Source: Acidobacteriaceae bacterium
GTDB taxonomy: Bacteria > Acidobacteriota > Terriglobia > Terriglobales > Acidobacteriaceae
Assembly (NCBI GenBank): GCA_003152795.1
Contig: PMBA01000182.1
Location: 10,867-31,078 of the forward strand
Direction of reading: 5' to 3'
DNA: 20,212 nucleotides
The notes beneath the pieces are model-generated. The model saw only the letters and a program-made list of their open reading frames with translations. It was not told where the DNA came from and did no database searches. Every line of letters starts with the position of its first letter. Position 1 is the stretch's first letter. Both the position numbers and the translations under genes were made by a program. This document shows positions 8,072 through 13,833 of the stretch, piece after piece.

Positions 8072-8764
8072 TCACAGACTCCGGTAGAGGCCTTGGGGCA
8101 CGGGGAAGCGACGATCGGCGAGGACGGTTCCGAGCAGAGGAACCTGGGCCTGGCGCAGTTGATCCTTGATTTGGAGGGCGACGAGGCGTCTGGTCCGGTT
8201 GGCGGTCAGCACCAGTACCAGGCCATCGCAGGTCTGGCCGATAGTGGCCGTGAGCCAGGAGACGGGAGCACAGGACAGAATGGAAAAATCGAATTCCGCG
8301 GTGAGTTCGCGGAGCCGGGACAAGTTCTGTTCGGTGACGCGCTGTCCGCAATCGTCCGGCAGCCAGCTCTGGCGAGGAACCATCCAGAGGCGTGGCGCGA
8401 TCGGCCAAGAGGGCTCCGCGCGGTTGGGGGACGGAAGGTGGAGTCTGGTCTGCAGAGGGACGGAGTCGGGGTGGGCGTCGATGAGCCCGACATCGAACCC
8501 GTTTTCTTCCGCCAGAGATGTGGCGACCTCGAGGCAAAGAGCCGCGGTTTCAGTGGAAGGTTCGACGGCGACAAATCCGACGTGGCGCACTGATTTCGAT
8601 TCATGCCGGAAGAAAAGTTGCTGAACCAGAGCGTGGATCTGCTGCTTGTGAACCGAAAACGGCGGAGAAACAACGGGGCGCTGGGCTTGCTCGCGAATCG
8701 GAGTGACGCGCGGCTGGTCGTTGGCGACTGGTGCTTGTTCAAGGAGGCCAAGGAGAGTGTTCAC
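8072..8764 (-). CDS. Degenerate CapB/CpsD-like P-loop protein (pseudo-BY-kinase)
   Basis: The 230-residue protein has the fold pattern and genomic position of the cytoplasmic tyrosine autokinase that partners a Wzz/CapA co-polymerase, but its nucleotide-binding motifs are broken. The Walker A position (residues 65-76) reads VAVEPSTETAAL, with neither the GxGK(S/T) glycines nor the lysine. Walker A' is present but altered (GLIDAHPD, 93-100). Walker B reads FDFSILSCAP (158-167), with Ser where Asp is expected. The C-terminal GTVLADRRFPVPQGLYRSL matches the family, but there is no tyrosine cluster. A structural partner of the co-polymerase, without kinase activity, is the simplest reading. The GTG start at 8764 overlaps the upstream stop (GTGA), with AAGGTGG seven bases before it. 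Confidence 0.8.
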   Translation of the reverse strand: MNTLLGLLEQAPVANDQPRVTPIREQAQRPVVSPPFSVHKQQIHALVQQLFFRHESKSVRHVGFVAVEPSTETAALCLEVATSLAEENGFDVGLIDAHPDSVPLQTRLHLPSPNRAEPSWPIAPRLWMVPRQSWLPDDCGQRVTEQNLSRLRELTAEFDFSILSCAPVSWLTATIGQTCDGLVLVLTANRTRRLVALQIKDQLRQAQVPLLGTVLADRRFPVPQGLYRSL

Positions 8765-10278
8765 GGGACTACCACCTTTGTCCGGCCGATCCGGAAAATG
8801 AAAGGACGCAGAACTGGCGGCTCAGGCGCGGGCAGCCAGGCGAGGACGGGTGCTTCCAGAAGGCCGCAGGCTTCGCCTGGGGTACGAATGGTGGGGTCAA
8901 AGTACTCCGCTGTAAAGGCGGTGGCGACGCTGAACCCTGTGGCCAAAGCGAAAGCGAGGAGGAAATAAAGGAAGGCGGAGCGCGCGGGCAGGGCTGGGGC
9001 GACGGGCGGTTCCACGATGGCCACATTGAGGATGCGGCGCTCGTCGAGGGCGTCGCCGATGCGCGCTTCCTCGCGCTTGCGGAGGTAAAGGAGGTAGTTG
9101 TCTTCCTCGGCCTTGGTGGCGCGGATCAGATCCTGTTGATCGACCGAGTCGGATTGCATCTGCTGGGCCAAGGTGCGAAGGGATGCGACCTGGGTGGAAG
9201 CGGTGGATTGTCGTGCCCGCAAGCCGTCCGACTGCACCTGGGCCTTCTCCATTTCCAGGTGGGCCCACTCGTAATTGGGGTCCTTGTCGGTAGTTTCGTC
9301 GCGCACCGGGGTGAGGGCTTCGGCGGCAATCGAGGCGCGGGTCTCGGCGATTTCCTGGTCCACCTCCTGCACCAGCCGGTAAGAGGGTTCAAAGCGGCTG
9401 AGAAGTTCAGTGCGCTTGAGTTGAAGTTCCAGGAGCCGCGATTTCATTTTTTCGAGGACCTCGGGATTGTCGGCCCAGCGCTTGAGAGTGACGGAACGGG
9501 AAGGGAACGATTTGAGTTGCTCGCGAAGCGACGAAATGCGGCGGTCGGTCTCGATGCGATCCTGATCGATGCGACGGTACTCCGCGCCCGCCTCGCCTAG
9601 TTGCTGGAGGGCAATGTCGCGCTCCAGCGCGGCCGAGACGACGCCGCGAGCGCGGGTAAAGCGCACCAGTTCGGCTTCGGACCGATGCAGCCTGCTTTCG
9701 TATTCCGCGGTTTGCTGGTCGAAGAACTGGATTGCTCCCGGGGGCCGCTGGAGCATGGTGTGCCTGCGGACGTAAAGGGTTGAGAGAGCGGAGAGAATGC
9801 GGGCGGCTCGTTCCGGACTGGTGTCCTTGTAGCTGACCTGGATGAGGTTCGACTTCTTGAGGGCTTCGACATTCAAACGACAGGCCAAGCTGCGAACCGC
9901 CTGATCAATCCGGGCCGGGCGGTCGAGGTCGGGGACGTCTGGGGGAACCAGAGCGGCCATTTTTACGACTTGCTTGAGAAGATCTTCGTCGCGCAGCAGT
10001 TCGACTTCGGAATTGAGATCTTCCTCGGTAATATCCGGCCGAATGAAATCCATGGCGCTGGCGGGCTGGGAAGAGACGACGGGGTCAAAGCGGCTTCGGC
10101 GAAGGAGAATCTTGAAATGGGATTCATAGCGAGGCGAAAGGACGAGGAAGAGGATGGTGGCGAGCAACACGAACCCAAACGAAGTGGCTACGAGCCGTGG
10201 TCTCCGAAACAGGGTGGCCGCAAGATCGCGGGGGGTGGGAGAGAGCGGGTGTGAGTTTTCGTTCCATTCCGCGGACAT
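8761..10278 (-). CDS. Wzz/GumC-type polysaccharide co-polymerase
   Basis: The 505-residue inner-membrane protein has the layout of a polysaccharide co-polymerase. The first membrane helix is at about 29-48 (VATSFGFVLLATILFLVL). A long, charged, coiled-coil-rich periplasmic region carries NSEVELLRDEDLL and a helical stretch from about 190 to 410. A second membrane helix lies at about 433-456. The cytoplasmic tail is only about 50 residues and has no Walker motifs, so the kinase-like half is the separate downstream gene. It should bridge the Wzy polymerase and the outer-membrane exporter and set chain length. ATG 10278 is preferred; an in-frame GTG at 10302 would add eight residues. Neither has a clear ribosome-binding site. 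Confidence 0.88.
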   Translation of the reverse strand: MSAEWNENSHPLSPTPRDLAATLFRRPRLVATSFGFVLLATILFLVLSPRYESHFKILLRRSRFDPVVSSQPASAMDFIRPDITEEDLNSEVELLRDEDLLKQVVKMAALVPPDVPDLDRPARIDQAVRSLACRLNVEALKKSNLIQVSYKDTSPERAARILSALSTLYVRRHTMLQRPPGAIQFFDQQTAEYESRLHRSEAELVRFTRARGVVSAALERDIALQQLGEAGAEYRRIDQDRIETDRRISSLREQLKSFPSRSVTLKRWADNPEVLEKMKSRLLELQLKRTELLSRFEPSYRLVQEVDQEIAETRASIAAEALTPVRDETTDKDPNYEWAHLEMEKAQVQSDGLRARQSTASTQVASLRTLAQQMQSDSVDQQDLIRATKAEEDNYLLYLRKREEARIGDALDERRILNVAIVEPPVAPALPARSAFLYFLLAFALATGFSVATAFTAEYFDPTIRTPGEACGLLEAPVLAWLPAPEPPVLRPFIFRIGRTKVVVP

Positions 10279-10290
10279 GGATCGTACAGC

Positions 10291-10316
10291 AAAGCCGATC
10301 ACACCCGGCGGGCTTT
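10291..10316 (-). other. Small inverted repeat before the co-polymerase gene
   Basis: AAAGCC (10291-10296) and GGCTTT (10311-10316) form a 6-bp stem with a 14-nt loop in the 94-base gap between the export gene and the co-polymerase gene. It ends 12 bases before the chosen ATG, where it could affect ribosome access. No T-run follows. If translation started at GTG 10302 the hairpin would overlap coding sequence. Confidence 0.3.
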
Positions 10317-10372
10317 ATTGGAACTCGCCAGATTTTGAAGACGCAATCAGTGAATGCTGCTACTCCTTTCCG

Positions 10373-11197
10373 CTAAAACTGCAATGGGTTCATGTACCAG
10401 CTCATGGAGTTGGTGGGAACAAACTTGCGAATCTTTGAAACCCGGCTCTGGGGGACAAAGATAAAATCGCCGGGCTGAAGATGGAGATCCTCGCGAACAT
10501 CGCGAGAATCGAGCATTTTTTTGAGGTCAATCAAGTGGGACTCAGCCACGTAGGCGGAAATCCGGCGAAACAGGACGACCTGCGAATGACGGGCCTGCTG
10601 GGTGAAGCCGCCGGCAATGGCCACAGCTTCGTTCACGGTCAGATCTCCGCGCAGTTCATACTTGCCGGGCCTGGTCACCTCGCCGGAAGCGAGGAAGTAA
10701 GGCTTTTCGAAATCTTTTAAGGTCACGGTGACCTCGGGCTCGTGCAGAATGCCGCGGTAGGCATAAGCAATGGCCTGCTGCATCTGGGGAACGGTGAGTC
10801 CTTCCGCCAGGAGCGGGCCGGCGCCCTTCAGGATCACGAAGCCATCGGGCTGCACCGTTAAAGTCTGGTTAAAGTCGGGCGAAAAGGTGAAAATTACGTC
10901 CGCGATGTCGGATTTTGAAAGCCGATAAAGCGGATGGCGTTCCCCTCCGAATGCAGGATCTCCCATGCCACCCGCTTTTCCGGGCTGTGTGATCGCTCGA
11001 CTGGTGGAACCGCCCGCGCCGGAACGGTCCTGGCTCTGCGAGCTCTCCGCCGCGGCGGTTTTGCCGGCTGGCGGAGCAGAGGATTCAGGCGCCGAAACAG
11101 CGGACGGAACAGTTTCCTGAGCGGAAGCGATCGCGGCTAGCTGCAGGATGAGCGTGCCAGCAGCCCCCAAAACGACGTGTTTAGTAATGACATTCAT
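10373..11197 (-). CDS. Polysaccharide export protein, Wza-like (Poly_export + SLBB)
   Basis: The 274-residue protein begins with a signal peptide (about 1-26, ending IASAQ), then a low-complexity Ala/Ser/Pro/Gly linker to about residue 85. A polysaccharide-export domain follows: HPLYRLSKSDIADVIF, LTVQPDGFVILKGAGPLLAEGLTV. Next comes an SLBB domain: FLASGEVTRPGKYELRGDLTVNEAVAIAGG written here in pieces as FLASGEVTRPGKYEL and LTVNEAVAIAGG. No lipobox cysteine is present, unlike E. coli Wza. It probably forms the periplasmic/outer-membrane exit channel. It is the first gene of the minus-strand operon. GGAG abuts the ATG, which is too close for a normal ribosome-binding site; the weak GGTG further upstream may serve. 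Confidence 0.88.
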   Translation of the reverse strand: MNVITKHVVLGAAGTLILQLAAIASAQETVPSAVSAPESSAPPAGKTAAAESSQSQDRSGAGGSTSRAITQPGKAGGMGDPAFGGERHPLYRLSKSDIADVIFTFSPDFNQTLTVQPDGFVILKGAGPLLAEGLTVPQMQQAIAYAYRGILHEPEVTVTLKDFEKPYFLASGEVTRPGKYELRGDLTVNEAVAIAGGFTQQARHSQVVLFRRISAYVAESHLIDLKKMLDSRDVREDLHLQPGDFIFVPQSRVSKIRKFVPTNSMSWYMNPLQF

Positions 11198-11297
11198 CTC
11201 CGGGCTTTCACCGTTGCTCCGAACGGCGAACCAAGCAGCTCGGGCGTTTGAGCTGTTGCGTACAAATTAAAGTTCTCTACCGAACACAACAAGACTT

Positions 11298-11311
11298 GGA
11301 AAGTACTGTCC
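11298..11311. promoter_or_regulatory. Candidate operator palindrome upstream of the exopolysaccharide operon
   Basis: GGAAAGTACTGTCC is a 14-bp palindrome apart from one base pair (GGA-A/C-AGTACT-G/T-TCC), centred on AGTACT. It lies about 100 bases upstream of the export gene and about 30 bases upstream of a possible TTTAAT -10 box. It overlaps the inverted GTGGAC copy. A role as a binding site for the divergent regulator is a guess from position only. Confidence 0.3.
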
Positions 11312-11526
11312 ACCGCCGTACCGGGCACGATCCCGCCATTGGAAAAGTGATGAAATCGGCGGATGGGGCGCTGGGGCTGGGTTTTCGCTCTAGGGCGGGT
11401 GCGCGGTGGGAGAGCGGGGGCGCCAGAGTTGTGCCCAGGAGTGGACCTGCGAAAGTGGACAAGGGGCGCGGGATTCATCACCAACAGAGTGTGATGGGGC
11501 CTACATCCGGTCCCTGCGCTTTTAGG

Positions 11527-11532
11527 CATAAT
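11527..11532 (+). promoter_or_regulatory. -10-like box giving a leaderless start for the LuxR-type regulator
   Basis: CATAAT is one base from the TATAAT consensus and ends six bases before the GTG at 11539. Transcription from it would begin at or next to the start codon. No TTGACA-like -35 is visible. The only Shine-Dalgarno-like GGAG is one base from the GTG, too close to work normally. Confidence 0.45.
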
Positions 11533-11538
11533 CGGAGC

Positions 11539-12261
11539 GTGAAAACCATAAAGAAGTCCACAGGAACGGGGCCAATCGAGAGCGAGACAGTACATGTCCT
11601 GGTCGCGGATTCAGGTCCCATTCAGTCGCAACTCTTGACGCGGGCGTTGAAAAGCCGGCGGGAATTCCAGGTTTCCGCGGTTGCTCTGGAGACGTCCGCT
11701 CTGCACACGTTCCTGCAATCCAATCACGCCGACGTGGTCCTGATTGCGGGAAACCATTTGCCGGACTTGAGCTTGCTGCGCTGGTTGCGTGTTTCTTATC
11801 CGAAGATTGCCCCGGTGCTGCTGGCCGAGAGCGATGACCGGGAACTGGTGGTGAACGCTTTTCGCGCCGGCGCGAAAGGCATTTTTCTTTTTACCCACAC
11901 TCCTTTTCCGATGCTCTGCAAGTGCATCCATTGCGTTTTCCAGGGACAGGTCTGGATCAGCCGCCAGCAGATGACGTATGTGCTGGATGCCTTATCGGAG
12001 GTGCCCACGCTGCGTGTGGTCAACTCCAACGGGAGGTTTTTGTTGACGCCTCGCGAGGAGCAGGTGGTGGCGCTCGTAGCCGACGGGTTGACGAACCGTG
12101 GAGTCGCGGTTGAACTGGGACTGAGCGAACACACGATCAAGAAATACCTGCTGCGCATTTTCGATAAGGTGGGAATATCGAGCCGGGTGGAACTGGTGCT
12201 GTACGCGATGTCGCACGGCGAGCATCGGCCAGCGGAATGGATGCCGAGCAGCAACGCGTAA
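11539..12261 (+). CDS. LuxR/NarL-type regulator with a degenerate receiver domain
   Basis: The 240-residue protein has an N-terminal receiver-like fold (about 18-140) and a LuxR helix-turn-helix (about 168-225: LLTPREEQVVALVADGLTNRG, split here as LLTPREEQVV and ADGLTNRG, then LSEHTIKKYLLRIFDKVG and RVELVLYAM). The receiver begins VHVLVADSGP, with only one of the two usual acidic residues. The phosphoacceptor position is Ala70 (DVVLIAGN) instead of Asp, so classical phosphorylation is unlikely. The GTG at 11539 starts close before the receiver; the frame runs upstream to 11248 through non-conserved-looking sequence. From memory, acidobacteria have many such 'ADS' LuxR proteins. Being divergent from the exopolysaccharide operon, it is the obvious candidate controller, but this is inference. 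Control by ligand, partner or abundance is more likely than by a kinase. Confidence 0.85.
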   Translation: MKTIKKSTGTGPIESETVHVLVADSGPIQSQLLTRALKSRREFQVSAVALETSALHTFLQSNHADVVLIAGNHLPDLSLLRWLRVSYPKIAPVLLAESDDRELVVNAFRAGAKGIFLFTHTPFPMLCKCIHCVFQGQVWISRQQMTYVLDALSEVPTLRVVNSNGRFLLTPREEQVVALVADGLTNRGVAVELGLSEHTIKKYLLRIFDKVGISSRVELVLYAMSHGEHRPAEWMPSSNA

Positions 12262-12350
12262 CGGCGGGCATGGAGCGGACGATCGAGCGATGTTCGGAAC
12301 CGGCCGGCGAGTTCCTCCTCAGCTACTGAACGTGGAGGGAAGGGCCGACG

Positions 12351-12356
12351 TACAAT
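12351..12356 (+). promoter_or_regulatory. -10-like box before the mini-ORF/membrane protein gene
   Basis: TACAAT ends six bases before ATG 12363. It matches the -10 consensus at five of six positions and has no obvious -35. The spacing equals that seen at the regulator and rmlD, suggesting leaderless transcription starting at the mini-ORF. Confidence 0.45.
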
Positions 12357-12362
12357 GACGAA

Positions 12363-12392
12363 ATGCAAAAAAGCGAGGAGATCGCCCGGTGA
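12363..12392 (+). CDS. Possible 9-residue leader peptide MQKSEEIAR
   Basis: ATG 12363 opens nine codons and stops at TGA 12390-12392, which overlaps the GTG start (12389) of the membrane protein gene as GTGA. The two GAG codons of the mini-ORF supply the GAGGAG ribosome-binding site of that gene. A ribosome finishing the peptide would be placed to restart on the GTG. Expression is unproven. Such short frames also arise by chance, and the evidence is position and the -10-like box. Confidence 0.3.
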   Translation: MQKSEEIAR

Positions 12393-12787
12393 CGAGGTCT
12401 GGGTCCCAGTCCAGAGTGGCGCGCCGATGGACGGTCATCGCCTCGGGCCTGCTGCTCCTGGCGCTGGGGCTGGTGGTGATCTATACCGGGCCGAGCGCTT
12501 TTTATAGTCCCGTAGCTTTAGTTGTGGTGGCCGCAATCGGCCTGGCGGCGCTGCTGTTCCAGGTGCGGTTTCGGCGGGATCTTCCGATTCACTCTCCGCT
12601 CTGGCTTAACGTTCTCGGCATTGTGTGCGCCATGGTGTCGCTCTTCGCGGATCACCTGCGGATGACGAGCCGAATGCTGGAACTGGTGGCGTTTGCGGCC
12701 GTGGTTTGCTTCGGGATCAGCGGATCGCTCATCCTGCGCGCGTTGCGACGGCGGGTGCGAACGCCGCAACCGACTGAGACCGAGTAG
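12389..12787 (+). CDS. Small four-helix membrane protein of unknown function
   Basis: I do not recognise this 132-residue protein. It has a basic N-terminus and four hydrophobic segments at about 14-33, 40-58, 70-88 and 97-116. A basic stretch (RALRRRVR) and an acidic tail (TETE) follow. The positive-inside pattern suggests both ends are cytoplasmic. The GTG at 12389 has GAGGAG eight bases upstream, a good ribosome-binding site. It lies 127 bases after the regulator and 52 bases before rmlD on the same strand. No catalytic motif, cysteine pair or lipobox is seen. A role in cell-envelope biology is possible from the neighbours but not shown by the sequence. Confidence 0.7.
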   Translation: MTRSGSQSRVARRWTVIASGLLLLALGLVVIYTGPSAFYSPVALVVVAAIGLAALLFQVRFRRDLPIHSPLWLNVLGIVCAMVSLFADHLRMTSRMLELVAFAAVVCFGISGSLILRALRRRVRTPQPTETE

Positions 12788-12827
12788 GGGCGAGGGGCGT
12801 CCCGGCGCTCCATCTACTGGGCCGATT

Positions 12828-12833
12828 TACAAT
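12828..12833 (+). promoter_or_regulatory. -10-like box giving a leaderless start for rmlD
   Basis: TACAAT ends exactly six bases before ATG 12840, and no Shine-Dalgarno sequence lies in the intervening ttcatt or just upstream. A transcript initiated here would start at about the A of the ATG. No -35 box is evident. Confidence 0.5.
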
Positions 12834-12839
12834 TTCATT

Positions 12840-13703
12840 ATGCGGGTAACGTTATTCGGCGCCTCCGGACTGCTGGGTCAGGAACTGGTGCAGGCACTGG
12901 GCGGTGAGCGCGAGCAGTTGACCGCGCTGTCTACGAAAGACGCCGATCTGCGGGACCACGCGCGCGTTCGCGACGCGATCCGCGATTCTCGCCCCGACTG
13001 GGTGATTTTGTGCGCCGCCTACACCGACGTGGATGGCTGCGAGTCCAATCGCGACCTGGCCTTTGCGGTAAATTGCGAGGGTGCCGTCAACGTGGCCGAG
13101 GCTGTCCGGGAAGCCGGATCGCGGTTGTTGTTCCTGAGTACGGACTACGTTTTCGATGGCAGCAAACGGACGGCATACGAAACCAGCGACGCCAGAACAC
13201 CGGCCAGCGTTTATGGCGAGAGCAAAGCGCGGGCCGAGGAACGGCTGATCGAGATCCTGCCGGAGGTGTGCATCGCGCGGACTTCGTGGCTGTTTGGGCA
13301 CGGAGGCAAGTGTTTTCCGGCAACGATTCTGAAACTGGCGTCGACCCGTTCGGAAATTTCCGTGGTGAACGATCAGCGTGGCAGCCCGACGTTCACGCGC
13401 GATCTTGCATCCGCGCTCGTCGAACTCTGCCGCGCATCGGCTTGCGGGATTGTGCACGTGACCAATTCCGGCAACTGCACGTGGTACGAGTTCGCTAGCG
13501 AAATCGTGCGCGGGGCGGGGCTGCGGGCTACGGTCAAACCCGTGAGCACCGCCGAATACCCGCGTCCAGCGCGGCGGCCGGCATACTCCGTTTTGTCGCC
13601 CGCCAGCCTGTCGGCGTACAACATCCACATGCCAGAATGGCGCGATGGGTTGCGCCGCTACCTGGGGAGCGCGGCGTCGGCGATTGCATTGGTGGAGTCG
13701 TAG
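12840..13703 (+). CDS. rmlD: dTDP-4-dehydrorhamnose reductase
   Basis: The 287-residue SDR-type enzyme catalyses the last step of dTDP-L-rhamnose synthesis, the NAD(P)H-dependent reduction of dTDP-4-keto-L-rhamnose. The Rossmann motif GASGLLG is at residues 7-13. DLRD follows near 36-39, CAAYTDVDGCE near 58-68, STDYVFDG at 100-107, and the catalytic Tyr125-x3-Lys129 in VYGESKA. The ATG at 12840 gives the usual family length and N-terminus; an upstream frame start at 12693 would lie inside the preceding gene. rmlA, rmlB and rmlC are not in the window, so the gene stands alone here. Rhamnose could feed the nearby exopolysaccharide, but the link is by proximity only. Confidence 0.92.
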   Translation: MRVTLFGASGLLGQELVQALGGEREQLTALSTKDADLRDHARVRDAIRDSRPDWVILCAAYTDVDGCESNRDLAFAVNCEGAVNVAEAVREAGSRLLFLSTDYVFDGSKRTAYETSDARTPASVYGESKARAEERLIEILPEVCIARTSWLFGHGGKCFPATILKLASTRSEISVVNDQRGSPTFTRDLASALVELCRASACGIVHVTNSGNCTWYEFASEIVRGAGLRATVKPVSTAEYPRPARRPAYSVLSPASLSAYNIHMPEWRDGLRRYLGSAASAIALVES

Positions 13704-13833
13704 CGCGCCGCGCGCTGGTCGCGGAGCGGGGGTTGCCGGAACGCCACCATGACCGGTGCTGCCGCATCCCGACAACAGAAGAGCGAAAAACGCACTTAGA
13801 GCGGATGAATAAGCTGGCGAGGCGAAACCTCGA

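Larger units (their letters stand above)
11198..11538. other. Divergent control region of exopolysaccharide operon and LuxR-type regulator
   Basis: This interval of about 340 bases separates divergent transcription units, so it must hold promoters for both. For the minus-strand operon, TTTAAT (11266-11271) is a possible -10 box, but no good -35 lies upstream. A 14-bp near-palindrome GGAAAGTACTGTCC is at 11298-11311. GTGGAC occurs twice 14 bases apart (11441-11446, 11455-11460) and once inverted (11308-11313). On the plus strand a -10-like CATAAT lies six bases before the regulator's GTG. A 133-codon minus-strand frame that ends at the operon start shows no recognisable protein. Confidence 0.55.

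Noticed and set aside
11248..11538. 97-codon N-terminal extension of the LuxR-type regulator
   Set aside because: The sequence is not receiver-like, covers the divergent promoter region, and the GTG at 11539 gives a normal family length.
11194..11595. 133-codon minus-strand frame ending in an ATGA overlap with the export gene
   Set aside because: The composition is not protein-like, there is no domain or convincing start, and it crosses the regulator's start region; the overlap looks coincidental.
12852..13775. 307-codon minus-strand frame across rmlD
   Set aside because: It is antisense to a complete rmlD with all motifs and has no recognisable protein content.
13818..13832. Hairpin CGAGG-N5-CCTCG after the kinase stop as a terminator
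   Set aside because: It has only a 5-bp stem and no T-run on either strand, so it was not listed as a terminator.
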